From NCBI GenBank assembly GCA_963281255.1, contig OY725491.1, positions 1,674,001 to 1,738,000 on the forward strand: 64,000 nt of DNA. The letters are read 5' to 3'. The notes under the pieces were generated by a model. The model was not told the origin of the DNA, did no database searches, and saw only the letters and a list, made by a program, of their open reading frames with translations. This stretch comes from Aphrocallistes beatrix (Eukaryota; Porifera; Hexactinellida; Sceptrulophora; Aphrocallistidae). How positions within the stretch are numbered: position 1 is the first letter of the stretch; the number at the start of each line of letters is the position of its first letter. Of the stretch, positions 41,770 through 54,435 are shown piece after piece. A program made the translations under genes and the position numbers.

Positions 41770-42578
41770 GCTTATTCATAGCATTCTATACACTAAGGCA
41801 ATGGTGGTCTCTAATTTTTTTTGACCAGGGATTGGTTAGTATATTCAGACTTATTCACATCACTCACAAAATTTCTTCTCCTGTGCAAGGTCGTTGAAAT
41901 TTATTATCGACATATATAAACAATATATACAAATGCTTAAATCAGTAATCAAAATATGTGTAATCATCATTATATTGCGCAACAAGCTATAATTACGACT
42001 AATTTAACAAATTTTCGTGCATGCTTTGCGCAGTCATAATAACAGTATTAATGTTTATTTAGCTTAGGAAATATCACTTTCAACCAGTTGTTGAAAAATA
42101 TGTAGAAATTTTCATTGGAATGTACACACATTCCTGCGTTGCCAGGGAAACGTAATCTGACTAACTTGGGCTATATCTCAATAACTGTAAGTGCTAAACA
42201 CTAATAAATGATGTCATATGATAGGTAATAGGCGACTTCATACTTACATACTTTTCAACAACTGGTTGAAAGTGAGATTTCCCACGCTAAATAAACATTA
42301 ATACTGTTATTGTGACTGCGCAAAGCATGCACGAAAATTGGTTAAATTAGTCATAATTATAGCTTGTTGCGCAATATAATGATGATTACACACATTTTGA
42401 TTACTGATTTAAGCATTTGTATATATTGTTTATATATGTCGATAATAAATTTCAACGACCTTGCACAGGAGAAGAAATTTTGTGAGTGATGTGAATAAGT
42501 CTGAATATACTAACTAATCCCTGGTCCAAAAAATTTAGAGACCACCATTGCCTTAGTGTATAGAATGCTATGGTTTAT
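41770..42578. repeat. long inverted-repeat element, about 800 bp
   Basis: Arms of roughly 330 bases (41775-42105 and 42245-42575) are near-complete reverse complements, from AGCATTCTATACACTAAGGC at the outside to TTTCAACCAGTTGTTGAAAA near the centre. The centre shares ATTCCTGCGTTGC with the element at 40743. No coding frame; a transcript would fold into a long hairpin. Confidence 0.85.
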
Positions 42579-43158
42579 TAGTTGTAGACTTTAAAGAACC
42601 ATTGATTCCATCATCAAAATAATACGGGGTTATACCATCACTAATTATAAGATTGTAATGTGGGCATCTTTGTTTTTCACATCAATAAGATGCTGAGAGG
42701 TGGCTGCATAAATGGGCAGAGAAGCGCCCTCAAAAAGAGGTTCGAATCGAATTCTTTCTCAATCATATTATTAAAACAATGAAGGCATATATTCTCTTTC
42801 TCCCACCCAGAAGCCTTTTTCCCCATAATTGCCTATTAAAATGGGGAATCAAATATATCAAATCGAACTTAAAAAAATAAAAAGTATTTATCTCACTGAA
42901 TCCAAATATTCATTAAAAAATATAACAGAAGCGCCTTGCGTTCCCTCTGGAATTTAAAGTAAGGGAACGAACCTCCCCCCCAATACACCCCTCCGACTCC
43001 GATAGAAAGTCTAGACAAAATGAATGGCGACAATGATTTCTCATTCCTTGATGGGTGCATACTAGGCTATCAAGATAGAGGAAGACGACAGACAAAAGAC
43101 AGCCTTCTCTACTTAGCATGGCATTTAAGAGATGATTAGAATGCCTTTCGGTCTATGC

Positions 43159-43312
43159 CAGGTGTGTCAAACTCGAATCGGATAGTGGGCCAATTTCATA
43201 ACCCCAGCTCTTCCCCGGGCCATGATAGAAACGAATAAATTTTAACTACTGATTCATTCAATTATAATATTTTTTCGCAACTGGCTGGCGGGCCACCAGT
43301 TTGACATGCCTG
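43159..43312. mobile_element. hAT-type MITE, 154 bp
   Basis: Exact 8-base duplication GTCTATGC at 43151-43158 and 43313-43320. Ends CAGGTGTGTCAAACTCG and, read inward, CAGGCATGTCAAACTGG, are of the Charlie type common in animals. Confidence 0.9.
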
Positions 43313-43559
43313 GTCTATGCAATAATAAGGCCACCTACCTAAGACTGATGGAAAGCACTTCGGAAGATATTCGGTAGCCGATCCTTATATTTTACGACAC
43401 CTGTGTTCACTCTAGACTTTGGAAATCATATGGTTGACATACAAAGCCTTTAACTATTATAGCTTTTGCGGGAGATAAGATTCCGTCGGCCATCACGATT
43501 ATTTCTGAAGTTAGCTCACGATAGATCGTCGGCAAACTAACAATAAATATAATTTCTAA

Positions 43560-43880
43560 TATTTCGTAATTAAAACTCTGATAATCAAATCTCTGCATTA
43601 CAGGAAAAGGAACTTTCGTAGTAACTGGAGAACATAGTTCCATATATAAATTATTGGCGCCAATCTGAACTAACCAATCAGCGATTGCACCAAATTAACT
43701 AATTAATAAGCACAAGCAATTCTAGAAGTATTACTACTAAAAGGGTTATTTAAAATCAATCGAGCTCTAATCGAAGGAACCAACAATTAACTAACACAGA
43801 ACACGGTTAGTTCAAATTCCTTTGAGACACCAAAGAAAATTGGGACAATTTGGCATACCCATTGTAAGCGTAAAAATATT
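43560..43880. repeat. segment shared with 53060-53380
   Basis: Both stretches carry GATAATCAAATCTCTGCATT-like text, ATTACTACTAAAAG, CAACAATTAACTAACAC and GGTTAGTTCAAAT in the same order. Each lies upstream of an ankyrin-TRP gene copy (46120 and 54436), so it may be part of the duplicated unit; it may also be an independent repeat. Confidence 0.5.
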
Positions 43881-44158
43881 AAAAAGACACTTCAGTTTTC
43901 CACCTTTTTCATGCAGTCAGTTTTCATGCAGTCACCATCATGACTTCTCCACAAAGCACCACGAGTTCACGATGCTAAGCGAGTATATTCGAAGACAGTT
44001 ATTGCCATTGCAATAAGTTTCTCCACTCGACTAGACCTGCCTGGCATCACGGGACTTTGCGAAAGTGATGACAGCAACTACAGGACAGTAAACCTCGACA
44101 GAACACCCAGGGCGCAACGACAAAAAACTGCATCAATATCACTCCTGTTTATAATTTT

Positions 44159-44584
44159 TCATAATTTGTTATTCGAAATTCTCGGATTTTCTAACTGAAA
44201 CCGTAGGCTAAAAACATCCCAATAAGATTCTGGACAGTTATAGGTACTACTTAGTATATTGTCATTAATTAATGGGACCGGTTCTTGATTCTTTGTGTTC
44301 TTTGCGTTGCAAGGTGAATAGATAAAAAATATTTCTGAGAGTGCGACTAGTATGGAAAGTAAAATATGATAAGAAGGGGTCGATGGGGACATGAAGGGAT
44401 AGCTAATAAGTCCAAAGGGCACATGGGAGCTCCGAAGGGCACTGTGCCACTCTGGAAAGAGGCTAGCGAGAACACTGATGTTATTATAGGGATGAAACGA
44501 ATATGTCGAATATCCAGATATCGTTGAAATGATCCTAACGAAATATTCGTTTGGGTTAAATGGGAAATATTGCAATTGTGGCAT
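44159..44584 (-). CDS. open frame of 141 codons, product unknown
   Basis: Opens at ATG 44582-44584 and is unusually long for such AT-rich sequence. It has one hydrophobic stretch (SYHILLSILVALSEIFFIYS) and no recognised motif. It lies in the spacer before the first ankyrin-TRP gene. It could be a chance frame or part of an old element. Confidence 0.2.
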   Translation of the reverse strand: MPQLQYFPFNPNEYFVRIISTISGYSTYSFHPYNNISVLASLFPEWHSALRSSHVPFGLISYPFMSPSTPSYHILLSILVALSEIFFIYSPCNAKNTKNQEPVPLINDNILSSTYNCPESYWDVFSLRFQLENPRISNNKL

Positions 44585-44599
44585 TGTGGAGTTCTTCAG

Positions 44600-46100
44600 T
44601 CGAAAACCCCCGAAAATCTTTCATTTATTGTGTCAATTTGTGAAAATGGATTCACTTTGGGTTAAATGACTATAAGCATATAGTATATATATTTTAATTC
44701 TTATTGCTTGAAAACTAGGATTGGTCGGTTAAATAACTTACTGAAATTTAATTAAACAGAGATAAATAAAACGTAGTTTGTTGTCGATAAGTTTTAAATT
44801 TGTATTATTTATCCTTAAGTAGTTTTAACCGATTTATTCGACAAGCAGCTAGATTAAATTTATTTAATTCTAGAATATACTCCTTTCTAATCACTGACTG
44901 ATATTAATTCAATACTACTACGCAGAAATCTAAGTCCATTGATAGAACACATTGACTGAGGAAGTTAACACTGTTCATTAGTTTAATTGAATAGACATTT
45001 TCAGTTAACAACCTAGGCATGCAGACTATGAGTTAACTGAGTGTATTACGATGAGATTTATTGAATTCAAAATAAGATATTTGAGACGATGTCTCTCGGA
45101 TAAAGCCTTAATTAATATAAAAAAGAAAAATTAAATTCAGCAAAGACCCTTCGTTACATATGAAATGTCGATTTCAAAATAAAGGTCAATTTTTTTGGTA
45201 TTGCATCGCAACTTTGGACAAAATTTCATCTCTGTATGACTTATAGATCACCAGATTGGACGATAATCAAATTAAAAAGATAAAGTTCAGACATAGTTTC
45301 GAGGCTAAAATGGTAATTGTAAATAAAATTGGCTCTAATCGAGTAAAATCCTGTGCCACAACCTAAGGGCTATAGTTTTCTCGTTTTTTCCTAAAGGTAG
45401 GGGCAGAGCTCCCTCAAAGAATTGTCACGGCCAGTCAGATATCGATAATGACTTTTAATTTGGCAGATATAACCCGGACAAGTTTAAAATGTTAAACATA
45501 CCTTATAGTAAATACAGGTAATTCACTTAGATCGAGACTTGCTCGAGCCGCATTTCGGAGGTCTATAAAAGTATTATTTATAAGTACATATGATGAGGAA
45601 TTTTTTTGGCCCTCTTAAAATCCGGCTTTTTCCAGATTTCCTTTAAAGTTCGGCAGTGACTCGTCAGGGCCTCTATTTTTTCGAAGATTTACCGCCGAAA
45701 AAGCATAGAGGGAGCACTGGGTAAGGTATATGGATAGTGTTTCGATCAGTATAAAAGAGTAAGAATGTCAACATACGATAGCACATACGTAGTATAGCTT
45801 CAGAAATACAGCATAGAGAGAAATTAATATTGAGTATAGTGGAGAAAACTGTATAATCCGATATGAAATACAATTTGCATTATCCAATGCTAATTGGTAT
45901 AATTAAAATATCAGTTAGAGGGGGTTTCTGGTATTGAGATATCGCGCATAGTATGCAGGTTTTAGTGCATAGTATATATATATATATATATATTTTTAAA
46001 GGCATGAAATATGAACATTCAAATCTATTAAGTGAATATAAATTCTCAGATTATAGTTGAGATATAATTAATATATTTAATAGTGCTTTGCAGTTAGCAA
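44600..46100. other. spacer, no gene seen
   Basis: AT-rich spacer before the first ankyrin-TRP gene. The last 60 bases (GTTGAGATATAATTAATATA, then AGATTACAAAGGAAATG) are similar to those before the second copy (54370-54436), so they may carry its promoter and leader. TA repeats at 45970-45993. Confidence 0.5.
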
Positions 46101-46119
46101 ATAATAGATTACAAAGGAA

Positions 46120-49100
46120 ATGAATGAAATAACTTCAAAGAATAAGCAAGAAGACATCGAAATTTATTCTTCCTCCTTAAGCTTGTTGCGATCTACACCA
46201 GAAAGAAATTTAGAAGAGAGACCGTTAAGTACACTTACAGATAGCTTGATGGAAGAAAAGAGACTAAAATACAAAAAGAGAGATGGAGAAAATGAATATC
46301 AGGACGAGCTGTGCGAATATATCCAGGACATACTAGTGCTAGCGGTCAAACAAGGGAATGAATCACAAATCCGACAGCTACTCACACTTCAAAATGGGAA
46401 AATAAACAGTCTAGATATGGGGCTATGGTTCGCATGCAAGAACAATGACGTTAGCATTGCAGAGCTGCTGATGGATAATGGAGCATCTCCTGACTATACT
46501 CTATGCAAAATCCCCTGCATCCACCTGTCTGCTCTACACGGGGCCACGTCACTCATCTTCTCCTCCTTCGAGAAGTATCCCGGACTCTCCAAACTGCGAA
46601 TGCGCGAGTCTGTCCGACTACAAGTGACGCCGGACAGACCACTTATCGAGTTTCCAGAAGGTGCACTGCCTGTGCATATGTGCGCCTTTGGTGGTCTTTC
46701 CTCTCTCCCACTCCTCGAGGCACTGCTCAAACATTCACCGGAAGTAGACATAGGAGATGCAAAAGAAAGATCTCCTCTCATGTACGCATCTATAGGCGGC
46801 AATTGCTTCAGTGTCCGCGCGCTTCTACAGAGGGGAGCTGACATAGAGCACAAGTGTAAGGAGGGTAAGACTAGTTTGCTATATGCCGCGGATAATGGAA
46901 AGAATTCAGTGCTGGAATTACTCATCAAGCGAAACGCAAGCTTGGATGTCACAGATTCTAAAAACGTGGGAGTATTCTCATACGCTAAAGACGAGGGAGT
47001 AGCCAAAACGATCCTGAGCTGCACAACCAGCTGTCGTGAGGAGAGTGCGGTCGAACTTCTCCCTATTCGAGAATTAGCCACAAAAGAATATCATCAGACA
47101 TTAAAGAATTTACTAGATGGGATGATTACAACAACTCAAGATGATAAAATATGCATAGATCTCGGTCAACTTGAGTTAAAACCTCCAGATTGTGAAAGAA
47201 AAGAAAAGTTGTTAAATATCATTTCTAAACAGTCTCCAAATCTTCCTCTCTTCGACTCGATTGTGCTAAGAAGCTACGCAGAGCATCACATGAAAAGGTA
47301 AGCATATACTATACTAAGTAGAATTGAATATTGGTTACTAATTTAGAATAGTAACAAAGCTGTTGTGCTAGTGTCGAGACATCGATAAAAGAACCCCACA
47401 GACGAGATTGGAGTGTGTTTCCATATTCTTGAGATGGAGAGACATGTGTTGTATCACAAATAGAAACGAAATCTCAACACTAATATAGGGTATTTATATA
47501 GAATTCATATAATTTTACACCTACAGGGCGGGGTATAAGTTCTATCCCCAGCATAATTGGGGATATTTTTCCCCTCGACTCCATAATCTTAGTTATTATA
47601 ATGAATATATATTGTAGATAAAACATTCTGAACGATTTTGTGAGAGTTTATCCAATCTAGAACCTAACTACAATTTGTAGGACAAAGGTTGTGAAGAAAA
47701 TGTGTCGCGGACGCAGCTAAAATCGAGAATATTGGCCCACTGCTTTCCCAACTATCTCTTGAAGAGATAGTATATAATCCATCCCCGAATATCGAAGCTG
47801 AAGATATTCCCTTCAGCTTCGATATTCGGGGGTGGATTAGCGCCCGAAATCTTTTGTTAAACATTGAATTATCAAAGAAATCCATTAAACTTAGTTTCAT
47901 AGAAGAAACTGGCAAATAAATGGCGAGTTGAAATCAGGTCCATTTGGACAAAACCCCAATGACATTTTTTTCCCACAAACAATGAATGTCACTTCATATA
48001 GTGTTATATATACTGACCAACGCTTCAGATACAGGGCTTATATAGAAATCCCGATTTAAGGTAGTCTCTAGGTTGGAGTCTGGAATATCCTTTATTGCGT
48101 GTAAATTTACGTTTAAACTTCCATTAATAATAAAATTGAGTTTTACAACGAAAGATATAACCAACCCTTCTCAACAGGTACGGATATGTGTATCTCACAG
48201 CGATGATGTCAGAACTCGTCTTCTATCTGATCGTACTCTCACTAGCTCTAATGCTAGGAGTACGCCATGCTGATGTCAACAGAGTATCCACACCTTTAGA
48301 GTGGCTCCGTGTGATTTGCGAAATTTATGTGCTGATTCGATGGGGCACACTGGCCTTGTTCGGGATAATTGAGTTCGGTGTGATACTCAAGCATAAGTAC
48401 GCACAAGATATCTATCTCTCCCTTAACAAGGTACAACTTTCAAAGAATATTCTTAAGAAGGCGACCTATTATACATTGAAAAAATGCCTTACTGATGTTT
48501 CCTGCACTATTGATGCGCTGGTTTTGTTCAATGCACTGATCTACATAACTTTACGCTCTTCGTCGTTTTTCGTATCTGTTGGTAGTTCTACGACTGTGTT
48601 TGCAGTGTTGGTCTACTTCTTTAGCATTTGTATCCTATACAGATATGTTAACATGATGCCTGATATTGGCCCATATCTTCACATACTATTATTCGCAATG
48701 AAAGATAGCATTTGGTTTCTGTTGGTATTTTTAATTCCCCTCTTCTCGTTTACTGGGATGTTCTATCTCGCTACTCACGCTCCACCATACTCCAAACTCA
48801 GCCCGAATAGCACAGGGAAGTATGACAGAGTTAGGGAACAATTTGATGAAGACTACATCTGGATTCTACTGACTGGGATTAGGTTGCTGATAGAACAAGG
48901 AGCCATTATCAAATTCAACTACTTAGAAGTCTACAACTGGTTGATGGTGATAGTTTTCATGGTATTCGCATTCGTTTCTCTTCTTGTGATGAAGACTCTA
49001 TACACTGGCAAGATTACAAATGAATATAAGCGTATCCATGAGTTAGCTAAGAGACACACTACGTATCGCAGACTTGCATTTCTAATGCGTCTACACACAA

Positions 49101-49345
49101 AGTCAGTGTATTCTCTCTACTTCCTTAAAACTTATTTGCAAAGATACAATAAAAAAGTTGTGTTGAAAAAAGATAAAGTCCGATCTGAGCACCCAGCAGA
49201 ATTTCAGAATATCTTTTGCAAGAAAGAACAAGAAAGCGTGCATTCCAAACAAGATGAGTTGAGACGAGAGGTTTTGGAGAGGATTCATTCACAAGAGAAC
49301 AAACTGGATGAAGTAATCCGCCTGATACAAAATATCAACAAATAA
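46120..49345 (+). CDS. ankyrin-repeat TRP-type cation channel, copy 1, intact
   Basis: Two exons, 46120-47297 and 48178-49345, joined at phase 2 (AAAAG/GTAAGC and CAACAG/G), give 781 residues. Residues about 65-320 are ankyrin repeats (GLWFACKNNDVSIAELLMDN, GKTSLLYAADNGKNSVLELL). From residue about 395 there are six hydrophobic segments: YVYLTAMMSELVFYLIVLSL, then RWGTLALFGIIEFGVI, the voltage-sensor-like pair ALVLFNALIYITL and VFAVLVYFFSICILY, DSIWFLLVFLIPLFSF, a pore-like loop with DEDYIWILLTGIRLLIEQGA, and NWLMVIVFMVFAFVSLLVM. The C-terminus is a coiled coil (LRREVLERIHSQENKLDEV), as in tetrameric TRP channels. It resembles TRPV/TRPA types but subfamily is not certain. Intron of 880 bp contains a foldback remnant. 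Confidence 0.8.
47520..47920. repeat. foldback-family remnant in the TRP intron
   Basis: Starts TACAGGGCGGGGTATAAGTT and shares CTTAGTTATTAT and TTGGCCCACTGCTTT with 49473-50010 and 59617-60295. At 47783-47830 GAATATCGAAGCTGAAGATA and its inverse form a hairpin. Confidence 0.55.
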
Positions 49346-49472
49346 CAGAAACATTAGAGAATGTGTACATGTCATTCTATTCAGGGGATTTTGAACTTTA
49401 TTGAGGGTGAAAAGATTTTCTATTTACTTCTTTATTAGCATGTACATGTCGTAAATACTTAAATATATTATA

Positions 49473-50010
49473 CAGGGTGACACATAAGTTTTTAACTCTA
49501 ATATTTCAATGATTTAAAAAGATTTTCTTAGTCTAAGACCTGGAAATGTGTTCGTATAGTGAGTTTGGTGAAGGAAAATGAGTCCCAGCACGCGGCGAAA
49601 GTCGCGAATCAGGGCCCACTGCTTTCAAGTTATCTTTCCAGAGTCTTCGAATTCTAGGAAAAATTAGCTCACACATTTTCCATGAACACTAATTTGTAGA
49701 AATATACGATGTTCAGATATGTGCATTTTGAAAACCTTTTGGATCAGATTTTTTGGTGACACATGAAAAAAATTCGAACTCGCGAATGAATAACTTTCTC
49801 TCATTTTGATTATGAATTCAATGGATTTGTGAAATATTTCCATAGTTAATAAAATATATCTGGCGCAAAATCGTCAAGGAACATCAATTATGAATACATA
49901 TTTTACAGAAGCAGTAGCCCTGACTCGCGATTTTCGATGCGTGCCAGGACACATTTTGCTTCACAAAACACAGTTCCAGGTCTTAGACTCGAAGCCTATC
50001 GCTGGGATAT
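49473..50010. mobile_element. foldback element of the TACAGGGTG family
   Basis: Left end CAGGGTGACACATAAGTTTT follows TA. Internal TCGCGAATCAGGGCCCACTG and, further on, GTAGCCCTGACTCGCGATTT occur in opposite orientation. The right end is worn and not exactly placed. Confidence 0.6.
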
Positions 50011-50264
50011 CATATACGTATATATATATATACGTATACGTATTATTAATTAAACATGTTTGATACCATTGAGACTGTACAAAACAGGCAAAAATGGCTT
50101 GGTTTTGCTATAAATATAACTTTGCGCAATATGATGGCGACAAAAAATGTTTTGGCAACATATTCGAGTACATGGATATATGGTTTATATAGAGCCAATT
50201 TTTAGGGTGCTGCAATTCCATTCGTTTCGTGAGAGGGTTGTGGCAATTTGTGAAAATGTCTTCA

Positions 50265-50300
50265 GACCAATGTGACCCTATTAAGCGGAGTCGATTGTAC
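50265..50300. mobile_element. pogo-like MITE end fragment
   Basis: GACCCTATTAAGCGGAGTCG followed by ATTGTA is the right end of the family at 8830-9017 and 59228-59383. Left end missing. Confidence 0.7.
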
Positions 50301-50344
50301 ACTCAGCGGACAAAAGTATTTCAACACTTGATTATTTCCCATAC

Positions 50345-51762
50345 AAATAATCCCATTTTAAACTCGAATAACTCGAAAAATATTCATCAAATTCTTTCAT
50401 AAATTGCAATACTTATGCTTTTACATATGGAGAAAACGAAAAACTTGAGTAAATTAAGTTTTGAGTTCCTTTTCTTTGTGAAAACTGGACTGAAACCAAC
50501 TCCCGAAGCAAACCGGAACTATGACGTAACAAAAATGTATATTTTTGAAACTGTTTTATTTTTGGGTATTTTACTGTTTATATTCATGATTCATTGTATA
50601 AAAAAATTCATTTGGTTTCCATATGTTCTCTTTGAGAAGAATGTTGCTACATTCCAGCGTTGCATAATTTCCACGTCTAAATTCAATGGTTTACGAGTTA
50701 TTAGACAAATGATTACTTTGGTCACAATTGGTCATTTGTCTAATAACTCGTAAACCATTGAATTTAGACGTGGAAATTCTGCAACGCTGGAATGTAGCAA
50801 CATTCCATGAAAAATATTCACTTTTCGCATCAACCCATTCACAGCTCAGTTCTATACAAAGAAACTATAATGAAACAAACTTAGAAATGCCCTTAAACAA
50901 CCTCTGAAATTCACTAAATGTGTCCCAAATATAACCTATTGTGCAATCATATGATGACTAATCGAAATTTTAACAACGGATATGGATACTCTGGCGTCAT
51001 ATTTATATATGCTGGTAATACATTTCGAAGCTCTATTCTGCGTCGTTCATGATTTTTGGCAGATCATGTATTTGATCAACCATCTTCGACCACATCCCTG
51101 GTCCATTTTTGAGATTTAGATGGGTGGCCTTATATACAGAGTGCTATGTTCGGACTAAATATCGGATTGTTCAGCAAATATTAGTCCTCTAAAATTAGCT
51201 TTTCAACTCATTAGTGACATTTATTGCATTCCTATTACATAGCAACAACAGCATTACACTGTTTATGTTTAGTCTGTCTGTGGTCCAATATACAACAGAC
51301 TTATAATTCCAAATGCACATATCAATTGCAGAATGTTGTAAGAATGAGTGATATTATAGAGGAAGACATAAAAGCATTTTGAGAGTTGTCAGGTCAATTT
51401 TATATTTTTACAAAAGGCATAAAATTTTGAATTATATATAGAAAGCGTTTACAGGTACAAAAATGTGAATAACTCAAAGAGAACATATGGAAACCAAATG
51501 AATTTTTTTATACAATGAATCATGAATATAAACAGTAAAATACCCAAAAATAAAACAGTTTCAAAAATATACATTTTTGTTACGTCATAGTTCCGGTTTG
51601 CTTCGGGAGTTGGTTTCAGTTCCAGTTTTCACAAAGAAAAGGAACTCAAAACTTAATTTACTCAAGTTTTTCGTTTTCTCCATATGTAAAAGCATAAGTA
51701 TTGCAATTTATGAAAGAATTTGATGAATATTTTTCGAGTTATTCGAGTTTAAAATGGGATGG
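50345..51762. mobile_element. long inverted-repeat element, about 1.4 kb, with nested hairpin and P-like half copy
   Basis: Outer arms (about 50350-50637 and 51473-51760) are near-exact reverse complements, including CAAACCGGAACTATGACGTA and AAATTAAGTTTTGAGTTCCT. Inside, 50650-50805 is a tight hairpin with arms of about 70 bases (TCCACGTCTAAATTCAATGG and complement). About 50820-51130 is half of the P-like MITE family, ending CCACATCCCTGGTCC. The open frame at 50415-50753 lies on one arm and is not a gene. Confidence 0.8.
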
Positions 51763-52140
51763 TGATTTACCATTGTGAAAATCCTTGGTCAAACAGCAAA
51801 AATTCAAAAATTTGCGACGTCATTACTCAAAAATCACATGACCGATTGATCTGAAATTTTCACAAAAGTAAAGACATATAAGTGCGCTGTCACACAGCAA
51901 ATTTCAGACCAATCGGTTGATGGTGGTGAAATTATTGGTTTTTTGACATGGAATTCCCCGTATATTGATATATCTCACATATGATACACTTATCATCAAA
52001 AAATTATGACTCATCACTCTGTTATGAGTCATCATTACGCATAAAAAAAATTAAAAATTGACAAATTTTGTGATTTTTTGAGTGATATCGATTATAACAA
52101 AGGGACAGACGCATTTAGAGGTGCTATCTACCTTGTAATT

Positions 52141-52235
52141 AATCAATGTGAGCCTAGGCGCCCAAAAGGCGCCTCTGGCGGACAATAAGTGTCCACCAGT
52201 CGCGCAGCGCAAGCAAGCGAAGCGCGCTTGTTTAC
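52141..52235. repeat. GC-rich interspersed motif copy
   Basis: AGGCGCCCAAAAGGCGCCTC, then GCGGACAATAAGTGTCC, then GCGCAAGCAAGCGAAGCGCG and CTTG. The last 60 bases match 2440-2502 closely. The end forms a 6-bp stem (CAAGCG/CGCTTG). Surroundings are AT-rich. Confidence 0.7.
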
Positions 52236-54370
52236 TTAAAAACTCAGTCTTTATTAAAATGATAAATCCTCAATTTTTCCTCAGAAGAATGAAAACCCTA
52301 CTCAAACCTTGAGAAGAGATAATTAGCTCACAATTAATAATCAGTATGCTACTATAGATTAATCAATTAATTAAAAATTCTAAAATGGCTTCTGATCAAC
52401 CAAGGCAAGAGTAGATTCAAGTTCTAGAAACTACAGAAGTTTATACTACACAGGTTCAACCACAATGTGTCGGACAATAAGATAAACTCAAGGCGGCAGA
52501 TACTATCATGAAACATCACATGCCATAAAGCTATTAACTACAAAATATTATATGCGACCACAAGAGGTATATGCATGTGTTCGAATTATGCTTAAGTTGA
52601 TCGATTCCACTTTTAGAGTTGTCAGTTATTCGACTCCACAGGAAGAGTGATAGGTAGTCGAGGTTAATACAAGTAAGAATTAATATTTCAAAATAATTAC
52701 TTAATAGAAAACTTATAAACCGGGTAATAGGAATGTGTAGATTGCAGATCATTATTATTTATTTATACGGATTGAGTTATGTCTAAACCCTATTGGTCAA
52801 TAATATCAAAACTGTAATATTAAAACTCTTCATTTCATTGGTTAGCAGTTTTGTTTCATAAATATTTTATTTTTAGTGCAGGTCCTAGCATAGGAAATGC
52901 TTTATGTCATGATCGGCTTGTGTCCGTATGTCCGTCTGCTCGCTTTTCGAAATTCTATTGGACCAAATTTCCAAATTTGGACCGTCTATTTCTTATATGG
53001 TGGAGATTTCCAGATATCCAGAGATTTAACACATTCAGTTGGTTTTGCAAATTAAACTTTAAACTTGATGATCAAATCTCTGTATTATACAGGGAAAGCG
53101 ACCTAACTAGCGAACTACGTAGTTCCAGATGTAAATTATTGCGCCTGACCTAATCAATCATCATTACATCTGACTTAATCAATCATCATTACACCAAATT
53201 AAAGGTTATTAATTATCAAAATTAGCAAACCTACACCTATTACTACTAAAAGTGATAACTTTTTGAAAAAAAAAGAGTTATAATAGAGGGAAATCAACAA
53301 TTAATTAACACATTACACGATTAGTTCAAATTTCTATAGAGATTTATTAACAGAAAGGACAATGTGAAAATAACATATTCTAAATGTAAAAAGTAATCTA
53401 GAAATTACAACTGTTGCCTACGTCTTTCTAAACACATATCATCCAGACATCCCACAAATAAAATGCCTGAGAGTGAGTTCCTTTCTCAAAGCGACCTCTT
53501 TGAACAATAACGGTACATACATGCATACTCACTTGGTATCGCGGCGCATTTGTGGGATGTCTGGAATTTGGATGCTAATTGCTTGAAATAATGCCTCAGC
53601 ACTTTCACCAAAATAACTCAAGAATAACGTTTGGAACTTTGGATCCAAAGATATTGGACTTGCCAATTTTCCAGATCTGAGCAGTAAAAAAATCCACGGA
53701 CAATCATAAAGGATACGATTTATCATTGCAATGGGCAATCAATTTACAAACCCCTGAAACTCTACCAATTTCAGCTAGAGAGATCTTTATCTACACGTCC
53801 GGGACAAAATAATACCAAGTATGCAAGGTAGCATTAGAAAATGCATCCAAATAAGGTGGAGATATATTGGATAAAATATGAAGTGTTTGCGTTGATTTAT
53901 CAATTGATCTTAGAGGTAACATTTGTACGGCATCACTTTCTTAACAACTCGGACTAGTAGAACGTATGTATCACATGGACTAGTAGCACGTGCGTCAGGA
54001 CTAATTACTAGCAGCGCACGCTCAAGGGAGTAGTAGAACATATGTGCCATGGACCAGTAGCGCATGCCCCAGAAACTTAAATGTATGGTTTAATAAGCTG
54101 ATTAGAGAATAAAATAGTATAAATGTTGACAGATCGATAGAAATATGCTATAGAGAGATAAGAATATCGTCAGATTCTGCAATTATATCTTTATCATCCC
54201 AGGCCAATTTGGAATAAGGTAAATATCTGATTATTGCAGAAAAATTCTGGATTATTGAAGTAATGTGCATATTATACAGGTCTTTGAACATGTACGTACG
54301 TATATATTTGTTAATAAAACAAGAAATAAGAAAGTTATAATATAACAAGTGTATTACGTACTAGTTGGTA
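52236..54370. other. spacer with old repeats, no gene supported
   Basis: 2.1 kb upstream of the second ankyrin-TRP copy. It contains the segment shared with 43560-43880 (here 53060-53380) and an inverted pair CAGACATCCCACAAAT / ATTTGTGGGATGTCTG at 53442-53457 and 53548-53563. Small frames at 52851 and 53529 have no recognised content. Confidence 0.5.
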
Positions 54371-54435
54371 GTTGAGATATCATTAATATATTTAAACACA
54401 ACTTTGCAATTAGCAAACAACAGATTACAAAAGAA

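Noticed and set aside
46494..47081. Antisense 195-codon frame, also present at 54810-55397
   Set aside because: It is opposite the ankyrin exon of both TRP copies and is conserved only because the sense exon is.
50415..50753. 112-codon plus-strand frame with a hydrophobic segment
   Set aside because: It lies on one arm of the foldback at 50345-51762 and extends into the nested hairpin; no homology.
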